A stretch of 64,000 nucleotides of DNA from JAAFIP01 sp031428975 (GTDB taxonomy: Bacteria; Pseudomonadota; Gammaproteobacteria; Burkholderiales; Burkholderiaceae_C): assembly GCA_031428975.1 (NCBI GenBank), contig JANOYR010000263.1:13340-77339 (forward strand). Direction: 5' to 3'. Numbering within the stretch: position 1 is the stretch's first letter; every line of letters starts with the position of its first letter. The notes under the pieces were generated by a model. It saw only the letters and a list, made by a program, of their open reading frames with translations. It was not told where the DNA came from and searched no databases. Position numbers and translations under genes: made by a program. This document shows positions 32,696 through 41,167 of this stretch, one piece after another.

Positions 32696-34081
32696 ATGCG
32701 AGCTTTGATCGATAAAAATAAACCTTTGCAAGCAATGGGTGCCATCGCAAGTGCGGTGCTGCTTTACGCTGCTTGCGCGGCGTCTGGCTGGGCGCAGTTG
32801 CGCCCAAGCACTACTTTGTCAGTTGCCAATATACCGGGGCAGAACACACAGCGTGCCGCTGATTTCATTGTTGCCATTGTTAACTCAGAGCCAGTAACCA
32901 ACAGTGAAGTGCGTACACGGGTGCTGCGCTTTGAGCAGCAACAAAGCCAAAGAGGAGGCGCTCTTCCTGAGCGTACTGAACTTTTCAAACAAGTGCTAGA
33001 TCGTCTCATCAGCGAGCGTGCCCAACTCCAGCATGGCCGCGACACTGGCGTAAAGGTGGATGAATCCGCAGTTGACCAGGGCGTGCAAAACGTCGCCCGT
33101 CAAAACCAAATCAGTGTTGACGAATTGCGCAAACGCCTGACCGAAGAAGGCGGCTCTTGGCTGCAATTTCGCTCGGACATACGCGACGAACTACTGCTGG
33201 CGCGCACCCGCGAGCGCGAGGTGGACAGTCGCATTGCCATTTCTGAGGCCGATTTGGACAGATTTATCAAAGAGAGGGTCGACAACCTTGACCCCAATGC
33301 TGTAGATCTCAACCTGTCGCAAATTTTGATTGAAGTGCCAGAAAGCGCGACACCCGTGCAGGTGGCCGCTTTGCTAGCAAGGGCGCAGCGTGTATCAGAG
33401 CGCGCCAACAAAGGCGAGGATTTTGCCGCTCTCGCCCGTGAATACTCCGATTCTGGCGACAAAGCCAATGGTGGAGCATTGGGCATGCGCCCAGCGGATC
33501 GCCATGCACCGATTTTCGTTCAGGCCACAGCCAATGCTAAAAGTGGTGCCATCGTCGGTCCTGTGCGCTCCGATGCTGGTTTTCACATCCTCAAAGTGGT
33601 TGAAAAAAAGCAAGCGGGTCTGCCTGTGCTCATGGTGCAACAAAGCCGCGCACGCCATGTGCTTTTGCGCCCAACCGCCCAACTCAGCGACAGTGCCGCG
33701 CGTGACCAGTTGCTAGCTGTTAAAGCGGATATTGCAACTGGAAAAACCAGCTTCGAGGCTGCATCCAAGGCCATCAGCCAAGATGGTTCGGCAAAAGATG
33801 GGGGTGAATTGGGATGGGCCAGCCCCGGGCAGTTTGTGCCCGAATTTGAAGAGGTGATGAATAGTCTCAACCCTGGTCAAATCTCCGAGCCCTTCCAATC
33901 TCGATTTGGCATGCATCTGATGCAACTCGTAGAGCGGCGTGAAAATGCCATGTCGGATCGCGAGCAACGCGAACAGGCGCGGGCGAATTTGCGCGAGAAG
34001 AAGCAAGAAGAAGCGCTGGAAATTTGGGTGCAAGACGTGCGCGCACGCGCCTATGTTGAGTTACGTGACCCACCGTTATGA
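32696..34081 (+). CDS. surA: periplasmic chaperone/peptidyl-prolyl isomerase SurA
   Basis: SurA escorts outer-membrane proteins, LptD among them. At 461 residues it has a signal peptide (cleavage near WAQL, about residue 35), a SurA-N chaperone region (ADFIVAIVNSEPVTNSEVRTR ...), and two parvulin domains (about 195-295 and 315-415) with VDLNLSQILIEVP/GFHILKVVEKK and ARHVLLRPTAQLS/FGMHLMQLVERR. ATG 32696 is preferred over the TTG two codons upstream. It lies 18 bases after lptD in the conserved order lptD-surA; pdxA, often next, is missing and rsmA follows. Confidence 0.95.
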   Translation: MRALIDKNKPLQAMGAIASAVLLYAACAASGWAQLRPSTTLSVANIPGQNTQRAADFIVAIVNSEPVTNSEVRTRVLRFEQQQSQRGGALPERTELFKQVLDRLISERAQLQHGRDTGVKVDESAVDQGVQNVARQNQISVDELRKRLTEEGGSWLQFRSDIRDELLLARTREREVDSRIAISEADLDRFIKERVDNLDPNAVDLNLSQILIEVPESATPVQVAALLARAQRVSERANKGEDFAALAREYSDSGDKANGGALGMRPADRHAPIFVQATANAKSGAIVGPVRSDAGFHILKVVEKKQAGLPVLMVQQSRARHVLLRPTAQLSDSAARDQLLAVKADIATGKTSFEAASKAISQDGSAKDGGELGWASPGQFVPEFEEVMNSLNPGQISEPFQSRFGMHLMQLVERRENAMSDREQREQARANLREKKQEEALEIWVQDVRARAYVELRDPPL

Positions 34082-34124
34082 AGCCGCACCACATGCAATC
34101 GCTTGACACCTGCGCTTTAGGGGC

Positions 34125-34946
34125 ATGAGGCACATTCCGCGTAAGCGCTTCGGCCAGCATTTCCTGACCGACCAAAGCATCATCGCTGCTATTGTTGAAG
34201 CCATAGCACCCCAGCCACTGGATGCCATGGTGGAAATTGGTCCGGGTTTGGCGGCACTTACCCAACCTTTGGTCGAGCGCTTGGGCGACCTCACAGTCAT
34301 CGAGCTAGACCGTGATTTGGCGGCAAAGCTGCGCAGCCATCCGCTGCTTCAGGTGGTTGAAAATGATGTGTTGAGAGTTGATTTTCAAGAGATTTTGACC
34401 AATGTCATTGCCAGAAGGTCATTGGTTGCTATTGAAAACATAGCATCTATGGCGCAATCCAAGACGACAAAAAAACTGCGTATTGTCGGGAATTTACCCT
34501 ACAACATCTCCACCCCTATCTTGTTTCACCTTTTAGCGGTGGCCTCGATTGTGCAAGACCAGCACTTCATGCTGCAAAAAGAGGTGATTGACCGCATGGT
34601 GGCCCAGCCCAGTACCAGTGATTATGGGCGGCTCTCGGTCATGTTGCAATGGCGTTATGAGATGGCCAATATTCTATTTGTGCCGCCTGATAGCTTTGAC
34701 CCACCACCGCGCGTTGACAGCGCTATCGTGCGCATGATTCCCCATGCGTCGCCTGCGACGGTGAAGTTTGCATTGCTAGAGGAGTTGGTTAAAGTTGCAT
34801 TCAGCCAACGCAGAAAAATGCTGCGCAACACATTGGGCCGCTGGCTCGACGAGCATGCTTACGCAGGTCGTTTTGATGTTGCACGTCGCGCCGAAGAGGT
34901 GTCCTCGGCGGAGTTTGTAGCTCTGGCACAGAGCTTAGAAGATTGA
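34125..34946 (+). CDS. rsmA: 16S rRNA dimethyladenosine transferase (KsgA)
   Basis: RsmA dimethylates A1518 and A1519 of 16S rRNA. The 273 residues contain RKRFGQHFLTD, the SAM motif VEIGPGLAALT, TVIELDRDLAAKL, VENDVLRVD, the catalytic NLPYNISTP (123-131) and the C-terminal FSQRRKMLRNTL. Between the acidic motif (Asp81) and NLPYN there are about 19 more residues than in E. coli KsgA; the excess coincides with a copy of the 46-bp repeat (34399-34444, residues about 92-107). All catalytic motifs are otherwise intact, so the enzyme is probably functional with an extra loop. ATG 34125 is consistent with the family. Confidence 0.94.
   Translation: MRHIPRKRFGQHFLTDQSIIAAIVEAIAPQPLDAMVEIGPGLAALTQPLVERLGDLTVIELDRDLAAKLRSHPLLQVVENDVLRVDFQEILTNVIARRSLVAIENIASMAQSKTTKKLRIVGNLPYNISTPILFHLLAVASIVQDQHFMLQKEVIDRMVAQPSTSDYGRLSVMLQWRYEMANILFVPPDSFDPPPRVDSAIVRMIPHASPATVKFALLEELVKVAFSQRRKMLRNTLGRWLDEHAYAGRFDVARRAEEVSSAEFVALAQSLED
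34399..34444 (+). repeat. 46-bp palindromic repeat, copy G (inside rsmA)
   Basis: CCAATGTCATTGC, 16 bases ending CATTGGTT, GCTATT, six bases, ATAGC. Both stems (CCAATG/CATTGG and GCTAT/ATAGC) are complete. It is read in frame as part of RsmA. Confidence 0.8.
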
Positions 34947-34956
34947 GTTGACCTTA

Positions 34957-34991
34957 GAAGGGGTGCAGCGCCTCAAGCGCAAAAACCCTTC
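34957..34991. terminator. hairpin between convergent rsmA and barstar genes
   Basis: GAAGGG/CCCTTC enclose a further GCGC/GCGC pairing, followed by AAAAA on the plus strand and preceded by TTTTT on the minus strand. It is a plausible, modest terminator. Confidence 0.45.
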
Positions 34992-35012
34992 AAAAAGTGC
35001 AAATACAAAAAA

Positions 35013-35567
35013 TCAGGCCGCTGCCAACCAATAGCCTGCATTGAAGGGGCTGGACATGCGCAGCGCAAGAGGCGATACGTCTACCAGTTTGTCAGTGGGC
35101 ATTTTTTCGGGGGGGGGAGCACCCTCCACCAACTCTACGGCCGGTACAACCGCGCCCTCGGAAGCGCGGGCTACTGCAAATGAATAAAAGCAACGAAATG
35201 GCACTTTGCGGTCACCCCAATAATCGGACGCATCACGGAAGATGTCCAGCAATTGCTCGCGGGTTTCTTTGTCAAATTTTGCATGCGCGGGGATGTGCTC
35301 TAGCACCACGATGAAACCAGGCTGTGGGCCTGATTTGTGCAGTGGATCGGTCATGCAGTCATACAGCGCGTCAAAGTTTTTGCCAAAATGCGTGGGGAAA
35401 GTAAATTGCCCGGCAATTGTGTCAAGCAACTCTTGCTTGGATTGTGCATCGCCTAAATTAGCGTACAAAAAGTGGTGACCCAGCGCGGTGGCCGCGGCTT
35501 GCAAATCGCTGACCCGGTGGGCACGAATTGACTGCACAATATTGGATTTCACGGTACGAAGTGGCAT
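35013..35567 (-). CDS. barstar-family RNase inhibitor with C-terminal extension
   Basis: A 184-residue cytoplasmic protein whose first roughly 110 residues follow the barstar fold: GHHFLYANLGDAQSKQELLDTIAGQ, FPTHFGKNFDALYDCMTD (the conserved FG.N.DAL.DCL block that contacts barnase), FIVVLEHIPAH and REQLLDIFRDASDYWG. Barstars are usually about 90 residues. The last 70 or so (RASEGAVVPAVELVEGAPPPEKM ... FNAGYWLAAA) are an unrecognised extension. It lies downstream of a secreted barnase-like RNase on the same strand, its likely target. Confidence 0.88.
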   Translation of the reverse strand: MPLRTVKSNIVQSIRAHRVSDLQAAATALGHHFLYANLGDAQSKQELLDTIAGQFTFPTHFGKNFDALYDCMTDPLHKSGPQPGFIVVLEHIPAHAKFDKETREQLLDIFRDASDYWGDRKVPFRCFYSFAVARASEGAVVPAVELVEGAPPPEKMPTDKLVDVSPLALRMSSPFNAGYWLAAA

Positions 35568-35629
35568 GTTGCGCTCCGTTTCTCTCTTAAAAATATAACA
35601 AACAATTAACTTTTCAGGGTTTGCTGACT

Positions 35630-35662
35630 ACTTGGCAGGCTGTATCACACAGTTTGCCAAGT
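35630..35662. promoter_or_regulatory. strong hairpin between RNase and barstar genes
   Basis: ACTTGGCA/TGCCAAGT with an inner CTGT/ACAG pairing. It lies in the 111-base gap between the toxin-like and inhibitor-like genes. With no T-run, it may attenuate or process the transcript. Confidence 0.5.
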
Positions 35663-35678
35663 GGCTTGACTCTTAGAA

Positions 35679-36113
35679 CTATGGCGCGATTCGTTTAAAG
35701 CTCGCGTAATGGTCGTCTGAGTAATAGCAAGCCTCGGGTGCGCTGGGTTTGAGTCCACCACACACAATTCTTTTGGCACCACGGTTGCGTGCATACGGCG
35801 TTTTCACTGTGTATTCACGGTAGAAACCGCGTTTTTCGGCAGGCAATATTCGCTCTCGGTTGCCAAAAACAGTGCCGTCTTTGTCGTAAGCGAAAGGCCC
35901 ACCTTTAAGTATTTGTTCGTAGGTTTCTTTGCCTTGCTTGGGCAAGTCAGACAAAGCGACCGTAGTTTGCCCGCCAACCAGAACGGACGGGGGTGTTTTG
36001 GCTTGCACCAAACTAGGGCAAGTCACGCATACCAAACAGGCAAGCGTGACTGCGCTTGCAGCCACAAAACGTGACATAAAACTGTTAAAAACCATGTGTT
36101 TGCCTAGCGCCAT
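35679..36113 (-). CDS. secreted barnase/RNase T1-family ribonuclease
   Basis: A frame of 144 residues. A signal peptide (FMSRFVAASAVTLACLVCVTC, ending near LVQA) is followed by a mature domain of about 105 residues of the guanyl-specific RNase N1/T1/barnase superfamily: VALSDLPKQGKETYEQILKGG, the catalytic Glu in FYREYTV, the Arg in GAKRIVCGG and the catalytic His in CYYSDDHYASFKRI. Cys residues in IVCGG and EACYY may form a disulfide. The start could be ATG 36113, 36095 or 36077; none has a clear ribosome site. The following barstar gene would protect the producer's cytoplasm. Confidence 0.88.
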   Translation of the reverse strand: MALGKHMVFNSFMSRFVAASAVTLACLVCVTCPSLVQAKTPPSVLVGGQTTVALSDLPKQGKETYEQILKGGPFAYDKDGTVFGNRERILPAEKRGFYREYTVKTPYARNRGAKRIVCGGLKPSAPEACYYSDDHYASFKRIAP

Positions 36114-36149
36114 AGCGCGATCTGTTCAAAAAGTGCTTATGCGGTGAAA

Positions 36150-36183
36150 CTGATCTTGGCATGGTTTGCCGCACCAAGATCAG
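36150..36183. promoter_or_regulatory. perfect 10-bp inverted repeat upstream of the RNase gene
   Basis: CTGATCTTGG and CCAAGATCAG are separated by 14 bases, about 40 bases upstream of the RNase start and 180 bases downstream of maeB. It may be an operator, a leader hairpin or the end of the maeB transcript. Confidence 0.4.
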
Positions 36184-36359
36184 GGTTAACCCGCAAATTT
36201 AAGCCCTCAAGTGTGCCTGAAAACACCATTTAAAGCAAGCTTCTTTTGCAGATACCGTGGTGGCGGTGTGGCCAAATCAGCGCATCCTGCAAAAATAAGT
36301 GAGCGCACGCTTGCGCATTTAAGACATTTAACTCTAGAAAAATGATTTTTCGCTAGGCG

Positions 36360-38681
36360 TTAGCGCATGGCATTTGCATCGGCAACGGTGAGTGCTGTCA
36401 TATTCACAATGCGACGCACCGTGGTGCTGGCTGTGAGAATATGCACAGGTGCAGCGCATCCTAGCAACACTGGGCCAATAGCAATGTTGCCCCCCGCAGC
36501 TGTTTTCAGCAGGTTGTAGCTGATGTTGGCTGCATCAATATTGGGCAAAACCAGCAAATTGGCTGCACCCGCTAGGGTGCTGTGCGGCAATATGGCGCTG
36601 CGTGCGGCGGGGTCAAGTGCAACATCACCGTGCATTTCGCCGTCGACTTCCAGCCACGGCGCTTGTATGCGCAGTAGCTCAAGGGTTTGGCGCATTTTGA
36701 GCGCACTGGGTTGGTTACTGGAGCCAAAATTGCTGTGCGAAAGCAGCGCGGCTTTGGGCTTGAGGCCAAAGCGCATCATCTCTTCTGCTGCCATGGTGGT
36801 GATTTCGGCCAATTGCTCAGCTGTTGGGTCGTAGTTGACATGGGTGTCGACTAAGAACAATTGGCGATCCGGCAAGAGCAGGCCGTTCATGCATGCGAAG
36901 GTGGATACACCTGCCCGCTTGCCCAGCACTTGGTTGATGTAGTGCAGGTGCATGTCGGTCGTGCCCCAAGTGCCGCAAATCATGCCGTCCACATAGCCTT
37001 TGTGCAGCATCATGGAGCTAATAAGCGTGAGGCGGCGGCGCATGTCGATTTTGGCAGTTTGCTCGGTGACCCCTTGGCGCGCAGTCATGCGATGGTAGCT
37101 TTGGTAAAAATCACGGTAGCGTTCGTCTTGCTCGACGTTGACCACCTCGTAATCGACCCCTTGTTTGAGGCGCAATCCAAACTTTTCGACGCGCTGGGCG
37201 ATGACTTCGGGGCGACCCGCCAAGAAGGGTTTGGCCAATGATTCGTCCACCACGATTTGGCAGGCGCGCAGCACGCGCTCTTCTTCGCCTTCGGCATAGA
37301 TCACGCGCTTTTTGGCAGCTTTTTTGGCCGCCGTAAAAATCGGCTTCATGGTCGTGCCAGAGGCGTAGACGAATGTCTGCAAGCGGTCGCGGTAGGCATC
37401 CATATCGGCAATGGGGCGCAGTGCCACACCGCTGTCGGCAGCGGCCTTGGCCACTGCGGGCGCGATTTTCATCATCAGGCGTGGGTCGAAGGGCTTGGGT
37501 ATCAAATACTCTGGGCCAAAAGCCAGCGCTTGGCCAGCATACGCAGCGGCAACCACATCACTTTGTTCTTGCTGCGCCAGTTCTGCAATGGCGTGCACTG
37601 CGGCAATTTCCATCTCAACGGTGATCGTGGTTGCCCCACTGTCGAGTGCTCCACGGAAGATGTAGGGGAAACACAAGACATTGTTGACTTGGTTGGGGTA
37701 GTCGGTGCGGCCAGTAGCGACGATTGCGTCTGAGCGCACCGCATGCACGTCTTCTGGTGCAATTTCAGGGTTGGGGTTGGCCAGCGCCATGATGAGTGGT
37801 TTAGCGGCCATGCGTTTGACCATCTCAGGCTTGAGCACGCCACCGGCAGACAGGCCAAGAAATACGTCGGCATCGTCGATGATTTCGCCCAGCGTACGCG
37901 CCAAGGTTTTCTGTGCAAATTGGATTTTGTCCTCGTCCATGAGCTCGGTGCGGCCTTCGTAGACCACGCCAGCCAAGTCGGTAACAAATATGTTCTCGCG
38001 CGGAATACCCAGCTTGACCAAAAGACCCAAGCAGGCCAGCGCAGCTGCGCCCGCACCAGAAGTCACCAATTTAATTTTCTTGGGGTCTTTGCCCACGACT
38101 TTGAGGCCGTTAAAAATGGCTGCGCCCACTACGATGGCCGTGCCGTGCTGGTCGTCATGGAAGACTGGAATTTTCATGCGCTCGCGCAATTTGCGCTCTA
38201 CATAAAAACAATCTGGCGCTTTGATGTCTTCTAGGTTAATGCCACCAAAGGTGGGCTCCAGTGAGGCAATGATGTCGACCAATTTGTCGAGGTCGTGCTT
38301 TTCGTTGATTTCGATGTCAAAAACATCAATACCCGCAAATTTTTTGAACAAAACCGCCTTGCCCTCCATGACGGGCTTGGAGGCCAGCGGCCCAATGTCG
38401 CCTAACCCCAGCACAGCAGTGCCGTTGGTGATGACGGCGACCAAATTGCCGCGCGCGGTGTATTTGAAAGCATTGTTGGGGTCTTTGACGATTTCTTCAC
38501 AGGGTGCGGCTACGCCTGGGCTGTAGGCCAGGGCTAAGTCATGTTGGTTTACCAATTGCTTGGTAGCGGCGATGGCGATTTTGCCGGGTGTGGGGAATTC
38601 GTGGTATTCGAGCGCAGCGCGGCGCAACTCGGCGCGTTTTTCGTCAGTGTTGATGGCAGCGTCGTCGGTAAAAGCAGGCAT
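36360..38681 (-). CDS. maeB: NADP-dependent malic enzyme with phosphotransacetylase-like domain
   Basis: A 773-residue MaeB-type enzyme that decarboxylates malate to pyruvate with NADP+. Malic N-domain: LALAYSPGVAAPC, then FKKFAGIDVFDIEINE. Catalytic and NADP region: FHDDQHGTAIV, TSGAGAAALACLGLL, LANPNPEIAPED and GRTDYPNQVNNVLCFPYIFRG. The C-terminal half (about 430-770) is the phosphotransacetylase-like regulatory domain typical of MaeB (RVIYAEGEEERVLRA ... LVDTHVNYDPTAEQLAEI), which in relatives responds to acetyl-CoA. The ribosome site ggag precedes the ATG at 38681. It is a single-gene unit. Confidence 0.96.
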   Translation of the reverse strand: MPAFTDDAAINTDEKRAELRRAALEYHEFPTPGKIAIAATKQLVNQHDLALAYSPGVAAPCEEIVKDPNNAFKYTARGNLVAVITNGTAVLGLGDIGPLASKPVMEGKAVLFKKFAGIDVFDIEINEKHDLDKLVDIIASLEPTFGGINLEDIKAPDCFYVERKLRERMKIPVFHDDQHGTAIVVGAAIFNGLKVVGKDPKKIKLVTSGAGAAALACLGLLVKLGIPRENIFVTDLAGVVYEGRTELMDEDKIQFAQKTLARTLGEIIDDADVFLGLSAGGVLKPEMVKRMAAKPLIMALANPNPEIAPEDVHAVRSDAIVATGRTDYPNQVNNVLCFPYIFRGALDSGATTITVEMEIAAVHAIAELAQQEQSDVVAAAYAGQALAFGPEYLIPKPFDPRLMMKIAPAVAKAAADSGVALRPIADMDAYRDRLQTFVYASGTTMKPIFTAAKKAAKKRVIYAEGEEERVLRACQIVVDESLAKPFLAGRPEVIAQRVEKFGLRLKQGVDYEVVNVEQDERYRDFYQSYHRMTARQGVTEQTAKIDMRRRLTLISSMMLHKGYVDGMICGTWGTTDMHLHYINQVLGKRAGVSTFACMNGLLLPDRQLFLVDTHVNYDPTAEQLAEITTMAAEEMMRFGLKPKAALLSHSNFGSSNQPSALKMRQTLELLRIQAPWLEVDGEMHGDVALDPAARSAILPHSTLAGAANLLVLPNIDAANISYNLLKTAAGGNIAIGPVLLGCAAPVHILTASTTVRRIVNMTALTVADANAMR

Positions 38682-38875
38682 GTTTGTCTCCGGGGATTTT
38701 TTTAACGTAGACGATTGTATCGCTAGCTGGTGAAAACCCTAGTATGTAGATATGCGTAGAGAGCATGGGTGTTTTGACAAAATAACAACGATTCGCGGTG
38801 TATTTGTCGCCGCATTGGCGTGACTTATGGATGGAGAGTGAAAATAAAGACAGTAAATGAGACCGCATCAAAACG

Positions 38876-38921
38876 CCATTGACGCAATGCAGCAGACAAA
38901 TTTTGCTATATAATATATAGC
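38876..38921 (+). repeat. 46-bp palindromic repeat, copy F
   Basis: CCATTGACGCAAT, 16 bases, then GCTATA TAATAT ATAGC, part of the perfect palindrome TTTTGCTATATAATATATAGCAAAA. It lies 24 bases upstream of the EamA-family gene and contains a TATAAT hexamer (38909-38914) placed where a -10 box for that gene could be. Confidence 0.6.
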
Positions 38922-38945
38922 AAAACAATTTCGCCCAACAGTTTT

Positions 38946-39863
38946 ATGTCCACTACACCTGCACAGCCCCCGCGCTGGGCTTATGCGCTGCTTTTTCTCA
39001 CCCCAGCCATGTGGTCGGTCAACTATTTGGTGGCACGCACAGCGCCTGGGCTGATTGCACCACACATGCTGGCTTTGTGCCGTTGGTCACTAGCCGGAGT
39101 CGTGTTGGCGCTGTTTGCCCGTGCGCAGCTGCGTCAGCCACATGTGGTGCGCCAAGAGCTCTGGGCGCGCGGTTGGCAATACTTGGTGTTGGGTGCACTG
39201 GGTATGTGGATTTGCGGGGCGTGGGTTTATATTGGCGCACGCAGCACATCGGCCACCAATATTGCCTTGGTGTATGCGCTCTCCCCAGTCATGATCGCGC
39301 TGGCAGGGCGTTTTTGGTTCAAAGAGCGACTCGGAGCGTGGCAATGGCTAGGCGTAGCGGTGGCACTGCTGGGCTTGGTGCATGTGGTCATCAAGGGGCG
39401 ATGGGGAGCGCTGCGCGAGGTTCAGTTTGTCGTGGGCGATGTGTGGATACTGGCATGTACTATGGCATGGACCTTGTATGCCTTGTTGCTCAAGCGCTGG
39501 CAGTCCGCCCTGAGCCCTCAGGCGCGGCTAGTAGTAATTATTGCGGGTGGAGTACTGATTTTGATACCGCTGGCCTGGCTTGAGGCTTGGTCTGGTTTGC
39601 TTCTCACCCAGACTACTTGGAACATGCAAACGGTCGCCATTGTCGTGGCTGCAGGTTTAATTCCGGGCGCAGGGGCGTATCTGGCCTTCTCCACTTTGCA
39701 AACCCATTTGGGCGCAGCACGCGCAGGGCTCACTTTGTATCTTGGCCCTTTGTACGCCGCCATCGTGGCTTGGGCCGTATTGGGTGAGCCCATTGAATGG
39801 CATCATTTAGTGGGCGTCGCCGTGATTTTGCCCGGAATTTATTTGGCTTCTCGCAAGGTCTGA
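38946..39863 (+). CDS. EamA/DMT-family transporter
   Basis: A 305-residue inner-membrane permease with ten predicted helices arranged as two EamA repeats. The first repeat begins FLTPAMWSVNYLVARTAPGLIAPHMLALCRW; the helix 3-4 pattern reads GARSTSATNIALVYALSPVMIAL and GVAVALLGLVHVVIKG. The second repeat ends AIVAWAVLGEPIEWHHLVG. Members export amino acids, metabolites or drugs; the substrate here is unknown. It is monocistronic, with repeat copy F directly upstream. Confidence 0.92.
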   Translation: MSTTPAQPPRWAYALLFLTPAMWSVNYLVARTAPGLIAPHMLALCRWSLAGVVLALFARAQLRQPHVVRQELWARGWQYLVLGALGMWICGAWVYIGARSTSATNIALVYALSPVMIALAGRFWFKERLGAWQWLGVAVALLGLVHVVIKGRWGALREVQFVVGDVWILACTMAWTLYALLLKRWQSALSPQARLVVIIAGGVLILIPLAWLEAWSGLLLTQTTWNMQTVAIVVAAGLIPGAGAYLAFSTLQTHLGAARAGLTLYLGPLYAAIVAWAVLGEPIEWHHLVGVAVILPGIYLASRKV

Positions 39864-40036
39864 GGTGTTTCTCTCCATGTATCAAAAAGACCTCATTCGT
39901 GTTTTCCAGCACTTTTAGATAAACACCGCATCCCCCATTTGAGGTATGTCAAATATTTGCAGTTCTGATAGAGTTGGCTTGTAGCTAAGGTGTAACAAAA
40001 GTTATAGTTTGCAATATATTTGTCGTTGGGGGTTTT

Positions 40037-40567
40037 GTGTCAGCTTTACGTTGCGTTGTCTATTGGCTTTTTGCCTTGTTGCTGGTGTCGCCAGCGGCAT
40101 GGGCATGCAATGACGCAGCGCCTATCAAAATCACCCTCACAGGTGAGGTGCTCTCCAGTGAAAAGCTGGCACAACTGGTACAAGACAAGCTCCCCTGTCG
40201 TCAGCAAAGCGCGGCATTGGCATGCATGTGCAGGCCAATAGCCAATGTAGTCATCGAGGTCACGATTGGCTTTAAATGGAAGGGCACTCAGATATCCGAA
40301 ATCTCTAGCAAGCGTTTACAAGAGCTCGGCAAAGGTCTACACAGTATTGAGGGGTTTTCTAGCGCAAGGCTGAAGAGTAGCCCTACACGCAGCATGGATA
40401 ATGCCTCGCGCGTGGTAATTACGCAACGAAAAAAGATGGTGGGAGAGATGCTGAAAGTAGTGGCCAAGCAGCCTTTGGTTTTAGATCAGCCCGTGTTCAA
40501 AAAAGAGCCGCCGCCTAAAACCAAGTGGGTTCGGCATAAGTTTGTGGTGAATGCCGTTTTTATTTAA
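40037..40567 (+). CDS. exported protein of unknown function, first gene of the caspase/TPS cluster
   Basis: A 176-residue protein I do not recognise. GTG 40037 is preceded by a G-run ribosome site. A signal peptide (CVVYWLFALLLVSPAAWA) precedes a mature protein with four Cys residues in its first 45 residues (WACNDAAP, LPCRQ, LACMCRP). A beta-alpha-like middle (VVIEVTIGFKWKG) and a basic, proline-containing C-terminus (FKKEPPPKTKWVRHKF) follow. It lies 23 bases before the OmpA-domain gene and on the same strand as the five genes that follow, so it is probably part of the same operon and periplasmic or envelope-bound. Confidence 0.65.
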   Translation: MSALRCVVYWLFALLLVSPAAWACNDAAPIKITLTGEVLSSEKLAQLVQDKLPCRQQSAALACMCRPIANVVIEVTIGFKWKGTQISEISSKRLQELGKGLHSIEGFSSARLKSSPTRSMDNASRVVITQRKKMVGEMLKVVAKQPLVLDQPVFKKEPPPKTKWVRHKFVVNAVFI

Positions 40568-40590
40568 TTTGATGTATCGAAGGAGTTTGT

Positions 40591-41133
40591 ATGAAAAAAA
40601 GTATGTTGACAGCAGTTATCGCGCTAACTTTAGCCATCGCTGCGCATGTCGCTTCGGCGCAAACCGCTGATTCAAATGTGACGAATTTTGGTAAAAGAGC
40701 GCCCACACTCGATGAGCTACAAAAAGTCTTCACGCCGGCGCCACAGACAGGCTCTTTAATGAGCATGGCGCTGCCACGTCCTGTTAAAAAATCCATTGAG
40801 TTAGAGCTGTTGTTTCCTTTTGCATCGGCCGACATATCGCCCAGCATCAAAGGCCAGCTGGGCGCTATTGGTGAATTTTTGCAAACAGCACAGCTGGGCA
40901 CGGGTGAGTTTTTAATTGAAGGGCACACCGACGCTGTAGGTGCGCAGCAGAGCAACAAGCTGCTCTCAGAGAGGCGTGCACAAGCGGTAAAAAGCTTCTT
41001 GGTGAGCGCTTACAAAGTGAGCCCACAAATCATCAGCACATCTGGCGCTGGCGCGACTAACCTTAAAGATACGCGCAACCCCAGCAGCGAAGCCAACCGC
41101 CGGGTGGAATTCAGCATGATTGTCAAAGAATAA
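40591..41133 (+). CDS. OmpA-domain envelope protein
   Basis: A 180-residue exported protein. The signal peptide ends at about residue 23 (HVASAQ). A short linker is followed by an OmpA-like peptidoglycan-binding domain (about 67-180): LLFPFASADISPSIKGQLGAIGEFL, FLIEGHTDAVGAQQSNKLLSERRAQAVKSFL, and SSEANRRVEFSMI. There is no lipobox and no beta-barrel, so it is probably a soluble periplasmic peptidoglycan binder. A good ribosome site (aaggag) precedes the ATG. It is followed after 34 bases by the first caspase-like gene. Confidence 0.9.
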   Translation: MKKSMLTAVIALTLAIAAHVASAQTADSNVTNFGKRAPTLDELQKVFTPAPQTGSLMSMALPRPVKKSIELELLFPFASADISPSIKGQLGAIGEFLQTAQLGTGEFLIEGHTDAVGAQQSNKLLSERRAQAVKSFLVSAYKVSPQIISTSGAGATNLKDTRNPSSEANRRVEFSMIVKE

Positions 41134-41167
41134 AACGCCAATCTGACGAAAGGTCTGGGAGGATCGC

